Positions 12,718 through 20,303 of a stretch of DNA of 24,132 nucleotides are shown here, piece after piece; position 1 is the stretch's first letter, and the number at the start of each line of letters is the position of its first letter. Under the pieces are notes generated by a model. That model was not told the origin of the DNA. It saw only the letters and a program-made list of their open reading frames with translations, and did no database searches. Made by a program: the position numbers and the translations under genes. The stretch lies in the NCBI GenBank assembly GCA_905215775.1, contig CAJMRM010000047.1, positions 1 to 24,132 on the forward strand, in the 5' to 3' direction. Source of the DNA: an uncultured bacterium. Lineage in GTDB: Bacteria > Bacillota > Clostridia > Lachnospirales > Lachnospiraceae.

Positions 12718-15297
12718 ATGCACATGAAAACAAAATGGCTGAAGCGCCTGACCGCTGCAGTTCTCAGCATCGGTATGGCGTTCGCGCCGGCAGTTGCCGA
12801 GTCCGGGCTGACCTACGCGGATGTGAAGGCGCCGGAGCGGAGCAGCAGGATCATGGCGGCTTCAGAGTCGGGAGTAGTAACTCCGAATGATCCGACTCCC
12901 AGTAATCCGAGTTCCAGTAATGCGAGCATTACGGTGGATGGAAGTCCAGACGTGTTTCTGGAATCTGGAGATACTATAGAACTGAAGGTAGCGGTGAGCC
13001 CTTCCGATGCAGTTGTAACATGGAGCTCTTCAGATGAAGGTGTTGTAGCTGTAACAGGCAATGGTAAAACAGCAGATGTTAAGGCAGTTAAAAATGATAC
13101 TGCCACTGTGATGGCTTCTCTGGAACAGTATAATAAGTCTGCAAGTTTTAATATTAAGGTTACCGAGAAACTCGGTCTTGAAATTAGGGGTTATTCTAAG
13201 TTTACAATGACTATGGGGGATAATCCTCAGGCGATCGAGGTAAATATTATCTCGGATAACGGGACGGATACTGTGGTATGGACGATTACAGAGGGACAGG
13301 AATTCATCAGATTGGATAAAAATGATACTGCGTCTCGTGAAATGGCCAAATATGTAGTTCCGCTTGCACCGGGAACGGCAAAGGTTACAGCTAGTATAAA
13401 AGATCATCCGAATGTTACAGCTGATTATGTGATTACAGTCAAAGCAAAAGATGAGGGATCAGGAGAAACGGGTCCTGAAGAAAAAGCGATTGTTCTTGAT
13501 GTAGAATCCTTCACTCTTGAAAAGGGAAATCACAGACAGTTAACAGCAAAAACAACTCCGTCAAATGCAACAGTTACATGGACTTCCAGTAACGAAGCAG
13601 TTGCAGCAGTTGAACCATACGGTCTTGTGATCGCTGTAGAAAAAGGTGAAGCAGTAATCACTGCAGAGATTGACAAAACCACAAGGGCAACCTGTACCGT
13701 AGTCGTTGAAGAAACAGCAAAACCTGAAGTTCCGGAGATGACTATTACAGCAGTTGAAAACAAACCGGTTGAATTGAAGGTTAATGATACCGCATCCCTG
13801 GAGGTAAAGGTTACTCCTCAGAACGAAGCTGTAAAATGGGAAACATCCAATGGAGATATCGTTAATGTTTCCTATGCAACCGACAGTAACGCAAAGGCAA
13901 CGGTAAAGGCTCTGAAAGTAGGAAAAGCTGAGGTCAAGGCATCCCTTGTAAAGGATTCCAAGAAGTTTGTGACATTCAGCATCAATGTTTCTGAAAGCAC
14001 GCCCGTAGAACCGGAGAAGCCCGTAGAACCGGAAACCCCGGTCGTAACAGAGCTTAAGCTTGAAGTCTCTGAGCTTCTGCTGGCAAAAGGCGGAACGGGA
14101 ACCCTGAAGGTGACCAACGCGCCGGAGAACACAAAGCTCGAGTGGACTTCTGCTGATCCGAAGGTTGCTTCTGTGGAGAATGGCACTGTAACAGCCGTAT
14201 CAAAAGGCAAGACTACAATCACTGTAAACGGAGAGAACTGCAAGCCTGCATCAGCCGTTGTTACTGTAACAGAAGAAACAGGAACTGTTCTGGAAGGCAG
14301 CAGTGAGGTGAAGATTTCTGTAAAGAAGGATGCAGTTGAGGTTTCCTCAGAGGATCTTCCGGATTCTGTAACGAATGAGGAGCTTGCAGCGGCTAAGGAT
14401 GCGGCAGTAGACGCGGCGCTGAATAGCCTGAATGGAAACACTGAGGTCTTAAAGGCGGCAAAGGGCTTAAAGGAAGCCGTAAAGGTTAAGCTTCTGAAAG
14501 GCCAGAGGGGTGTAAACAGTGTTGGCTCTGAGCTGAAGGATATGGAAGTGATCGCGGAAATGGTAAAAGGTAAGCTGGTTGTACGTCCCAGCAGACTGTT
14601 TTACGATGCATCCGTGGCCATGGATATTTTTGATGAGAATGGAAACCTGGTAAATGCTGACAGACACGTTTCAAACGATGAACTGAATGGAAAAATCACC
14701 TTCCGCCTTGCGATCCCGAAGACTGTCAAGGAGAAGTATGCCCAGGTCGTTCATAGAAGCGATGATTACCGTGATTCCAACATCAGAAACCTCGTGATCC
14801 AGAAACAGGGTACGGACAATGCATACATCTCTGTTGAAGTCAGCCACTTCAGCGAGTTTGATATCACATTTACCAACTCCAAAGTAAGCTCCGGTTCTTC
14901 CGGAAGCTCCGGCGGCAGCGGAAGCAGCTCCTATAAGGCTCCCACAGAAGGAACCTGGGTGAAGGACGCAGCTGGCTGGTGGTATAAATTCCCGAACCAC
15001 ACATGGCCGGCAAACTGTTGGACACAGCTTACCTGGAACGGTGTCAGCCAATGGTACCGCTTCAATGAAGCAGGCTACATGGTAACCGGCTGGTATCTGG
15101 ATGCAGACGGAAATTGGTATTTCTTACATAACGTATCCGATGGCTCCCAGGGTCATATGTACACGGGATGGCATCAGATCGAAGGCAAGTGGTACTACTT
15201 CCGTGAAAATGTGGGCGGTCCCGCAGGTTCCCTGGTTGTAAACAGAACCACACCGGACGGCTACACCGTAGACGCCAACGGCGTATGGATCCAGTAA
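12718..15297 (+). CDS. Exported Ig-like (BIG2) protein with C-terminal cell-wall-binding repeats
   Basis: 859 aa. The ATG at 12718 has AGGA eight bases upstream and leads straight into a signal peptide (KTKWLKRLTAAVLSIGMAFA..., probable cleavage after AVA). A Pro/Ser/Asn linker is followed by about five Ig-like beta domains (roughly residues 70-520), the clearest with BIG2 wording such as TVTWTSSNEAVAAVEPYGLV and LEWTSADPKVASVENGTVTA. A mixed domain (about 520-720) that I do not recognise comes next, then a Gly/Ser linker. Last are Trp/Tyr-rich repeats (745-859: GWWYKF, SQWYRFNEAGYMVTGWY, GNWYFL, KWYYF) of the choline/teichoic-acid-binding type. It should sit on the cell wall as an adhesin or scaffold; no LPXTG or catalytic motif is seen. 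The Ig-domain part is more AT-rich than the flanking genes. Confidence 0.88.
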   Translation: MHMKTKWLKRLTAAVLSIGMAFAPAVAESGLTYADVKAPERSSRIMAASESGVVTPNDPTPSNPSSSNASITVDGSPDVFLESGDTIELKVAVSPSDAVVTWSSSDEGVVAVTGNGKTADVKAVKNDTATVMASLEQYNKSASFNIKVTEKLGLEIRGYSKFTMTMGDNPQAIEVNIISDNGTDTVVWTITEGQEFIRLDKNDTASREMAKYVVPLAPGTAKVTASIKDHPNVTADYVITVKAKDEGSGETGPEEKAIVLDVESFTLEKGNHRQLTAKTTPSNATVTWTSSNEAVAAVEPYGLVIAVEKGEAVITAEIDKTTRATCTVVVEETAKPEVPEMTITAVENKPVELKVNDTASLEVKVTPQNEAVKWETSNGDIVNVSYATDSNAKATVKALKVGKAEVKASLVKDSKKFVTFSINVSESTPVEPEKPVEPETPVVTELKLEVSELLLAKGGTGTLKVTNAPENTKLEWTSADPKVASVENGTVTAVSKGKTTITVNGENCKPASAVVTVTEETGTVLEGSSEVKISVKKDAVEVSSEDLPDSVTNEELAAAKDAAVDAALNSLNGNTEVLKAAKGLKEAVKVKLLKGQRGVNSVGSELKDMEVIAEMVKGKLVVRPSRLFYDASVAMDIFDENGNLVNADRHVSNDELNGKITFRLAIPKTVKEKYAQVVHRSDDYRDSNIRNLVIQKQGTDNAYISVEVSHFSEFDITFTNSKVSSGSSGSSGGSGSSSYKAPTEGTWVKDAAGWWYKFPNHTWPANCWTQLTWNGVSQWYRFNEAGYMVTGWYLDADGNWYFLHNVSDGSQGHMYTGWHQIEGKWYYFRENVGGPAGSLVVNRTTPDGYTVDANGVWIQ

Positions 15298-15325
15298 TCT
15301 GGAACTGAATAGGATGAAAAGAAGG

Positions 15326-15354
15326 TGCTCCGGTCAGATGGCCGGAGCATTTTT
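15326..15354 (+). terminator. Rho-independent terminator after the Ig-like protein gene
   Basis: TGCTCCGG (15326-15333) pairs with CCGGAGCA (15342-15349), with an eight-base loop and a run of five T. It lies 28 bases after the stop codon and may also serve the convergent gene weakly (CTTCTTTTC on the minus side). Confidence 0.85.
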
Positions 15355-15369
15355 CTCTTAATGTGGATT

Positions 15370-15969
15370 TTAGCGGTAGTATACGGTATCTCTCATGGTA
15401 AAGGAGCCTTCGTTGGAGAATTTGATGTTCCTGGAGTGGAGGGAGTCCTTATATTCCAGGGAGTTTACCTTTGTGAAGCTGTAGATCCCGTCGAAGGAGC
15501 CGTCCTCATCGTAGTACATACCCACCAGGGTGTTATCGGCGCCTAGATTCAGCTCCATATAATCGCCGTCTTCGGAAACGTAGGTTCCGATCAGATCGTA
15601 AGCGTCATATTCATAGGAAGCCTCATCTGAGTCTTTTTCATCCTCCTCGCTGCTTTCAGCGTCCTCGTCCAGGTCAAACTGGAGCTGCACGCCTCCATCC
15701 ACGATCCAGGCTCCGTCCTTATTGACCTGGTAGTTATCCGGTGTGGTCGTATCCGAAAGCATATAGCCGTCGTCCCCGAAGTAGTAGCATTCAAAGGTGC
15801 CGTCCTTATTGCCATCCAGCCATTTCCATTCGGCAGCAGGATTGGAGCCGTCATCGTTGAGCCACCACCATCCGGTGTCATTGGATTTCCATTCTCCTGC
15901 AAAGGCGGTGATGCCTGCGGTTGCGGTCATTGCTGCGGTTAAGACAAAAGTCATGATTTTTTTATTCAT
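15370..15969 (-). CDS. Small exported protein with cell-wall-binding repeat
   Basis: 199 aa. A signal peptide (MNKKIMTFVLTAAMTATAGI, cleavage after AFA) is followed at about residues 26-93 by Trp/Tyr-rich cell-wall-binding wording (GWWWLNDDG, EWKWLDGNKDGTFECYYF, GDDGYML, GAWIVDG). Then come a strongly acidic linker (about 98-120, mostly Asp/Glu/Ser) and a C-terminal beta-rich domain (LIGTYVSEDGDYMELNLG..., ending in VYYR) that I do not recognise but which resembles small lipocalin-like exported domains. AGGAGG lies eight bases before the ATG. It is convergent with the larger wall-binding protein; the two anchors are related in style, suggesting both decorate the same wall polymer. Confidence 0.82.
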   Translation of the reverse strand: MNKKIMTFVLTAAMTATAGITAFAGEWKSNDTGWWWLNDDGSNPAAEWKWLDGNKDGTFECYYFGDDGYMLSDTTTPDNYQVNKDGAWIVDGGVQLQFDLDEDAESSEEDEKDSDEASYEYDAYDLIGTYVSEDGDYMELNLGADNTLVGMYYDEDGSFDGIYSFTKVNSLEYKDSLHSRNIKFSNEGSFTMRDTVYYR

Positions 15970-16020
15970 ATTGTAGCCTCCTAAAGATTATGTAAGTGTG
16001 TGTGTCATTTTTCTTATGGC

Positions 16021-16026
16021 ATTATA
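16021..16026 (-). promoter_or_regulatory. -10 element for the small wall-binding protein gene
   Basis: Read minus, a consensus TATAAT lies 52 bases upstream of the start codon. The upstream TTTCTA at a 16-base spacing is only a weak -35. Confidence 0.45.
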
Positions 16027-16084
16027 GTAGCAGAGGGATGTGTAGAAATTGTGAAATCTTTTAGGAAAAAATGGGAGATTTATG

Positions 16085-16113
16085 TGGCAAATTTATGGCA
16101 GATTTGCTATGCT
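16085..16113 (+). promoter_or_regulatory. Probable promoter of the M20 peptidase gene
   Basis: TGGCAA (16085-16090), 17 bases, then TATGCT (16108-16113). The -35 region overlaps a short near-repeat ATTTATGTGGCAA / ATTTATGGCAG that could bind a regulator. Confidence 0.4.
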
Positions 16114-16146
16114 GTATGTGAAATAAATTTTATAGGAGGAATACAG

Positions 16147-17391
16147 ATGGAATATAAGGTTTCAGAACAGGTACGTCAGAGGTTTGATGCCCTTGTAAAG
16201 GATGAAAAGGTTCAGAAGGCGCTGAAGTTCATGGAAGAAGACCAGGATGCAGTCATTGACCGTCAGATCGAGCTGACCCTGATCCCCGCTCCCACCTACC
16301 ATGAGCAGAAAAAGGCAGAGCGTATGCTGGAAATGTTCCGGGAGGAGGGACTTTCCGACTGCCATATCGATGAATACGGCAACTGTGTGGGAATCCGCAA
16401 GGGTACCGGCGGCGGAAAAACGACTCTGGTGGAAGGCCATATGGATACTGTATTCGCTCTGGATACGGAGCTTAAGATCGTTCGGGAGGATGGCTTTATC
16501 AAATGTCCCGGCATTGTAGATGATACAAGAGGCTGCGCCTCCGTGCTTTCCACGATCCGGGCCCTGAACGCCGCCGGGATCCAGACAAAGGGCGATATCC
16601 ACTTTGTGGGAACAGTCCAGGAGGAGGGAACCGGAGCCTTAAAGGGAATGAAATATTATGTGGACCACCATCCGGAGCTGGAGGCCAGTATTTCTGTGGA
16701 CGGACCGGGCTACCAGGAGATCACCTATGAGGCCACGGGAATCCAGACGTATGAGGTGAACTTCAACGGAATCGGCGGACACGCGTGCGGTATGTTCGGC
16801 AAGGTGGCAAACCCGCTCCATGCGGCGGCCAGAGCCATTGCCAAGATCTCAGAATTCCGTGTTCCTGCAGATCCCATGACGACCTTTGCAGTGACCAATT
16901 TCCATGCAGGAAGCTTCGAGGCGGTCCATGCCATCGTTCCCACCGCCCAGATCCGCTTTAATTTCCGTTCCAATTCCCAGGAGGAGCTGGAGAAGCTCCG
17001 CGACCGGATCTTTGCTGCCATTGATGAGGCGTGCAAGGAGGAAACGGACCGCTGGGGCATGGATACCATCACCTATGATGTGAAGCATATCTGTGATGTC
17101 AATGCCGGTCACCAGGATTCCCATGCGTCCATCGTGGAGGGAGCCATGGCGGCGGCAGAGTTCCTGGGCTGTGCAGAGCCGAAGCTTGGAAACGGCGGTT
17201 CCACCAACTGCAACCGTGCTCTGGAGGCCGGACTTCCGGCTGTATGCTTAGGCGGCGGCTGTGATTATGACTGCCAGTGCCATACGCTGGACGAGCAGTT
17301 TAAGGTGGAGGATGCCTTCAAGGGCTGCCAGCAGACGCTCCTTATGACTCTGCTGTGCGCCGGAACGGAGATGGCAGAAAGCATTATTTAG
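16147..17391 (+). CDS. M20-family zinc metallopeptidase/hydrolase (PepT/YgeY-like)
   Basis: 414 aa. The dinuclear-metal site motifs are in order: EGHMDTV (H98, D100), GIVDDTRG (bridging Asp 125 or 126), VQEEGTG (Glu 159/160, catalytic base and ligand), an SVDGPG Asp near 185, and a late His in CQCHTLDE (H379). A dimerisation insert spans about 195-310 (FNGIGGHACGMFGKVANP). Members remove N-terminal amino acids or acyl/carbamoyl groups from small peptides and amino-acid derivatives in the cytoplasm; the exact substrate cannot be read here. The start at 16147 has AGGAGG nine bases upstream; the frame is open to 16000 but the upstream part lacks a ribosome site and covers the promoter. It is followed on the same strand by two genes. 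Confidence 0.88.
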   Translation: MEYKVSEQVRQRFDALVKDEKVQKALKFMEEDQDAVIDRQIELTLIPAPTYHEQKKAERMLEMFREEGLSDCHIDEYGNCVGIRKGTGGGKTTLVEGHMDTVFALDTELKIVREDGFIKCPGIVDDTRGCASVLSTIRALNAAGIQTKGDIHFVGTVQEEGTGALKGMKYYVDHHPELEASISVDGPGYQEITYEATGIQTYEVNFNGIGGHACGMFGKVANPLHAAARAIAKISEFRVPADPMTTFAVTNFHAGSFEAVHAIVPTAQIRFNFRSNSQEELEKLRDRIFAAIDEACKEETDRWGMDTITYDVKHICDVNAGHQDSHASIVEGAMAAAEFLGCAEPKLGNGGSTNCNRALEAGLPAVCLGGGCDYDCQCHTLDEQFKVEDAFKGCQQTLLMTLLCAGTEMAESII

Positions 17392-17428
17392 TCTGCGCTG
17401 CCAGACAGGATGGGAATCAGGATAAGGC

Positions 17429-17437
17429 TGGTATATT
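17429..17437 (+). promoter_or_regulatory. Possible extended -10 between the M20 gene and the small unknown gene
   Basis: TGG-TATATT (TATATT at 17432-17437) lies 23 bases before the next start codon. A small hairpin GTCTG-CGCTGC-CAGAC (17392-17407) follows the M20 stop codon. Together they hint at separate transcription, but both are weak. Confidence 0.3.
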
Positions 17438-17459
17438 ATAGGAAAAGAGGGAGATACAG

Positions 17460-17780
17460 ATGGAAAAGAACAGCACGGAGTTTATGCAGCAGGTATATGA
17501 TCTGGCAACCGGAGCCTATAATCCTGGAAGCAGCATCGTGGCAGAAAATGCCTTTGTGGAAAATGTGTTCAGCGAGGGATCTGTCTGCGCAGAGGCTTAC
17601 AGGGAGGTGTACGCTGCCGGAGAGCGCCTTTGCAGACGCCTGGGCGTACAGTTCGGCGATGATGTGGACGTGGAAGCCATTGTGGACAACATGATGGAGA
17701 TCCAGAGGGAGATCGGCCTTAAGATGTATGAATATGGCTGGTATTTTGCCAAAGGCGGAGACGGGATCCACAAGGTATAG
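17460..17780 (+). CDS. Small protein of unknown function
   Basis: 106 aa, soluble, acidic and mainly helical by composition; no signal peptide, no membrane helix and no motif that I recognise. It contains two Cys (SVCAEAY, ERLCRR) without metal-site spacing. The ending NMMEIQREIGLKMYEYGWYF is loosely reminiscent of small clostridial DUF proteins such as DUF6809, but I would not assign it. GAGGGAG lies six bases before the ATG. It is nine bases ahead of the Nudix gene, so the two are very likely cotranscribed and may be functionally linked. Confidence 0.75.
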   Translation: MEKNSTEFMQQVYDLATGAYNPGSSIVAENAFVENVFSEGSVCAEAYREVYAAGERLCRRLGVQFGDDVDVEAIVDNMMEIQREIGLKMYEYGWYFAKGGDGIHKV

Positions 17781-17789
17781 GAGTGTGTT

Positions 17790-18512
17790 ATGGCCTTTTT
17801 GGACGATCTGAAGAACTTTTATGGAACCGGCGAAAAAAACCGGGCGGGTCAGAGTCTGGAAGAGTTTCTGGACGCATACGATCCGAAAAAGTATGACTGT
17901 CCCAGCTGTACCACGGATATCGTGGCGGTCCGGTGCGAGGAGCCGCTCCGGCTTTGGGGACAGCCCTTAAAGGTCCTGCTCGTAAAGCGGGGCAACCATC
18001 CAAGCATCGGCTGGTATGCCACGCCGGGAGGCTTTGTGGATCTTAGGGAGGATCTTTATGAGGGGGCGGCCAGAGAGCTTCAGGAGGAAACCGGGGTGTC
18101 GGGACTTCCGCTTCAGCAGCTTCGTACCTGGGGCGCCTATGACCGGGATCCCCGGTGGCGGGTGATCACGACCTCGTTTCTGGCTCTGGCAGAAGGCAGC
18201 CTGCCGGTGAAGGCCGGAGACGACGCGGCAGACGCGCTGTGGATGGATGTGTCGCTTTGTCTGGTCTCGGAAGAGGACGGGCAGCCGCGGAAGGAGATAT
18301 GGGAGCTTTGCCTGGACCATGAAGAACGGGATGTCCATGTGGCGGCCCAGGTAGAGCGTACATATTTTCCGGACACCGTGCTTCCCAGGGAAGGATACAG
18401 GCTCCTGTGGGCAGATGGCCTGGCTGTGGATCATGGCTGCATCATCACCCAGGCGCTTCTTTATCTGAAGGATCGCCTGGAAAAGGGGACAGGCGGACAG
18501 GAAGCCCGTTAA
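17790..18512 (+). CDS. Nudix hydrolase
   Basis: 240 aa. The full Nudix box GX5EX7REUXEEXGU is present at residues 81-103 (G81, E87, REL 95-97, EE 99-100, G102 V103), which binds the divalent metal that hydrolyses a nucleoside diphosphate linked to another group. The N-terminal part (CPSCTTDIVAVRCEE) and the acidic, His-containing C-terminal segment (DHEERDVHVAAQVERTYFP) extend beyond the core of about 140 residues. This resembles the ADP-ribose/NrtR-like Nudix subgroup, but there is no clear winged-helix domain, so a regulator role is not supported. Start ATG has AGGAG seven bases upstream. It follows the small unknown gene by nine bases and ends at a strong terminator. Confidence 0.9.
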   Translation: MAFLDDLKNFYGTGEKNRAGQSLEEFLDAYDPKKYDCPSCTTDIVAVRCEEPLRLWGQPLKVLLVKRGNHPSIGWYATPGGFVDLREDLYEGAARELQEETGVSGLPLQQLRTWGAYDRDPRWRVITTSFLALAEGSLPVKAGDDAADALWMDVSLCLVSEEDGQPRKEIWELCLDHEERDVHVAAQVERTYFPDTVLPREGYRLLWADGLAVDHGCIITQALLYLKDRLEKGTGGQEAR

Positions 18513-18520
18513 ACAGAAAA

Positions 18521-18564
18521 ACCGGCATACGTTTCCGGAAGGAAACCGGTATGTCGGTTTTTTT
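18521..18564. terminator. Bidirectional terminator between Nudix and phosphofructokinase genes
   Basis: ACCGGCATAC-GTTTCC, a GGAA loop, and GGAAAC-C-GGTATGTCGGT form a long nearly perfect hairpin followed by T7 on the plus strand. On the minus strand the same stem is followed by TTTTTCTGTTT. It serves both convergent genes. Confidence 0.9.
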
Positions 18565-18570
18565 GATGGT

Positions 18571-19806
18571 TCAGGGCGTTGCGCGGGAGCTGTCCGGCTG
18601 CCGGTAAAGATATCTGGGAAGCCCGTTTTCCATGATCCGATCCGGCTCGCCCTGGATCAGCGGCAGGACATAAGGAAGGAAATCGTCAGTTACGTCAAAA
18701 CCGCCCTCAGAGATCCATTCTGCCGGGAATTTTTTTTCCTGATTGCAGATCAGTCCCACCGGCTCCAGACGGCAGGAAAGCTGATAGGGGGAGTCAGAGG
18801 TCCGCTGAAAGGCCGCCATTTTCCCTGTTTCCCCGGAAAGGACGGCACGGACTCCGAAGGCGCCGGCCATGGCAGATTCCTCGATATCCGTCCTGGAAGC
18901 CAGCATTCCGCTGCATCTCTGGCTTACATTTAGCTCAATGGAGCGGACCTTGACATGGAACCGGTCCCGGACAAAGGACTCCAGAACCTCTCCGCAGCCG
19001 GTGAGCATTTTGTGTCCGAAGGAATCCAGCTTTGCGGCATCGGAATATTCGCAGATAAAGGTCCCTCCGGCGTCGGCAATGCCCTCGGAAACACAGACGA
19101 CCACGTTGGCCGATTTTTTAAAGGCACGCTCCAGGTCCCGGTAAAAGGACTCCAGCTCAAAGGGAGATTCGGGGAGATAGATGAGGAGGGGGTTGTCTCC
19201 CTCATACTTTCTCGCCAGTTTTGACGCGGCTGTGAGCCAGCCGGCATGGCGGCCCATGATCTCGATGATCGTCACAGACCGCTGCTGGTATACGGAGGCA
19301 TCCAGGACGATCTCGCGGACCGTGGAAGCCACATATTTTGCGGCGCTGCCAAAGCCGGGCGTATGGTCTGTGAGCACCAGGTCATTGTCAATGGTTTTGG
19401 GAATGCCGATGAACCGTACATCGCTGCCGGTACGGGCAGCAAAGCGGGACAGCTTATCCACCGTATCCATGGAATCGTTTCCTCCCACATAGAGGAAATA
19501 TCCGATGTTCATTTCACGGAAATTATCAAAAACAGCGGAATAGACAGGGTCTGTCAGATCCTCCGGGAGCTTAAAGCGGCAGGAACCCAGATAGGCGGCA
19601 GGGGTCATCCGGAGAAGCTCCAGCTCTTCCTCGCTGAGGGCGGTCAGATCCATGATCTGATCCCCAAGAAAGCCCTCGATCCCGTTGAGCATTCCATAGA
19701 CGCGGCCCTCCTGGCCCGCCTCCTTCCACGCCTTTACTGCGCCGCAGAGGCTGGCGTTTATGACGGCGGTGGGGCCGCCGGACTGGCCGATCACTAAGTT
19801 CTTCAT
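18571..19806 (-). CDS. 6-phosphofructokinase, probably pyrophosphate-dependent
   Basis: 411 aa of the PfkA superfamily. It converts fructose 6-phosphate to the 1,6-bisphosphate in glycolysis. Motifs: GQSGGPTAVINASL at the phosphoryl-donor loop, VGGNDSMDT (G108-G109-N110-D111), GIPKTIDNDL (Lys137 in PKTIDND), DHTPGFGSAAKYVAS and IEIMGRHAGWL. Asp at the position of the ATP-enzyme Gly104 and Lys at Gly124 are the classic marks of PPi-using enzymes, so a reversible PPi-PFK is likely. The protein is longer than the ATP enzyme (about 320 aa), as in this clade. The start ATG is preceded by GGAGAG only at a distance of about 14 bases, a weak ribosome site; no better start is seen. It is transcribed alone from a promoter at 19905-19932. 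Confidence 0.9.
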   Translation of the reverse strand: MKNLVIGQSGGPTAVINASLCGAVKAWKEAGQEGRVYGMLNGIEGFLGDQIMDLTALSEEELELLRMTPAAYLGSCRFKLPEDLTDPVYSAVFDNFREMNIGYFLYVGGNDSMDTVDKLSRFAARTGSDVRFIGIPKTIDNDLVLTDHTPGFGSAAKYVASTVREIVLDASVYQQRSVTIIEIMGRHAGWLTAASKLARKYEGDNPLLIYLPESPFELESFYRDLERAFKKSANVVVCVSEGIADAGGTFICEYSDAAKLDSFGHKMLTGCGEVLESFVRDRFHVKVRSIELNVSQRCSGMLASRTDIEESAMAGAFGVRAVLSGETGKMAAFQRTSDSPYQLSCRLEPVGLICNQEKKFPAEWISEGGFDVTDDFLPYVLPLIQGEPDRIMENGLPRYLYRQPDSSRATP

Positions 19807-19904
19807 AATAAATCCATTCTCTCCATTCTAGTGCAATTTAGAGTCAGCATCTCTTACCGCCAGCGAAGGATCATGCTCCTGGGGCCGGCGTGCTGTACGG
19901 AAAT

Positions 19905-19932
19905 ATTATAATACAGGAAGAAAGAAAATCAA
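19905..19932 (-). promoter_or_regulatory. Promoter of the phosphofructokinase gene
   Basis: Read minus, TTGATT (19932-19927), 16 bases, TATAAT (19910-19905). Its leader is about 90 bases long. Confidence 0.65.
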
Positions 19933-19947
19933 TAAATTTTTTCGGAC

Positions 19948-20068
19948 TGGTATAGATATGGGAAAAACGGCAATAATAGGAGTATCACCAAAGAGAAAGA
20001 TTAATACTTATCCTCCCCTTTTTAACCGGCTCCGGTGCGAAGCACGCACTGGGGCTGTTTTTTTCAGG
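19948..20068 (+). ncRNA. Candidate small RNA between extended -10 and orphan terminator
   Basis: An extended -10 (TGG-TATAGA, 19948-19956) could start a transcript near 19963, and a strong terminator ends it at about 20064. No reading frame with a ribosome site lies between. Inside, AGTAT (19981) and ATACT (20004) can pair. The result would be an RNA of about 100 bases, divergent from the pfk promoter. The remaining gene-free DNA to 20217 shows nothing I recognise. No known RNA family was matched by eye. Confidence 0.3.
20027..20064 (+). terminator. Orphan Rho-independent terminator
   Basis: CGGCTCCGGTGCG (20027-20039) pairs with CGCACTGGGGCTG (20045-20057) through 13 bp including three G-U pairs, with a five-base loop and seven T (20058-20064). 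No gene on the plus strand ends upstream of it; the nearest upstream gene is the divergent pfk. Confidence 0.8.
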
Positions 20069-20217
20069 TGGTGCGCCATTTTTTGCGGGTGAAAAGAATT
20101 TTACAGGTATTCCCTGTCTTTGGATCCCGGGCTGCCATGGTCGTACACAGGCCGGCACATCGTCGGAATGCGGAGCTGCGGCATATCGGGAGAGGGGGCA
20201 GAAAGTTTTTTTCATTA

Positions 20218-20261
20218 TTGAACCAATGGTTCAAGACAACGCGGTTTATTTCGTGTATGAT
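20218..20261 (+). promoter_or_regulatory. Promoter and palindromic operator of the first XRE regulator
   Basis: TTGAACCAATGGTTCAA (20218-20234) is a perfect 7-3-7 palindrome. It abuts a promoter, AAGACA (20233-20238), 17 bases, TATGAT (20256-20261), overlapping its -35. This is the expected place for autorepression by the XRE protein encoded 70 bases downstream. Confidence 0.6.
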
Positions 20262-20303
20262 AGAAGCAGGTGAAATAGTCTGGAAGGCGAGGCAGGTGAT
20301 GGG

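Noticed and set aside
12579..12890. Plus-strand frame of 103 codons in the leader of the Ig-like gene
   Set aside because: It runs out of frame into the signal-peptide coding region and lacks a ribosome site; treated as a shadow.
16000..16146. N-terminal extension of the M20 hydrolase
   Set aside because: It is in frame but covers the promoter and lacks a ribosome site; the ATG at 16147 has a strong one.
19985..20215. Minus-strand frame of 76 codons between pfk and the XRE gene
   Set aside because: No ribosome site, odd Pro/Cys-rich composition, and it runs antisense through the orphan terminator.
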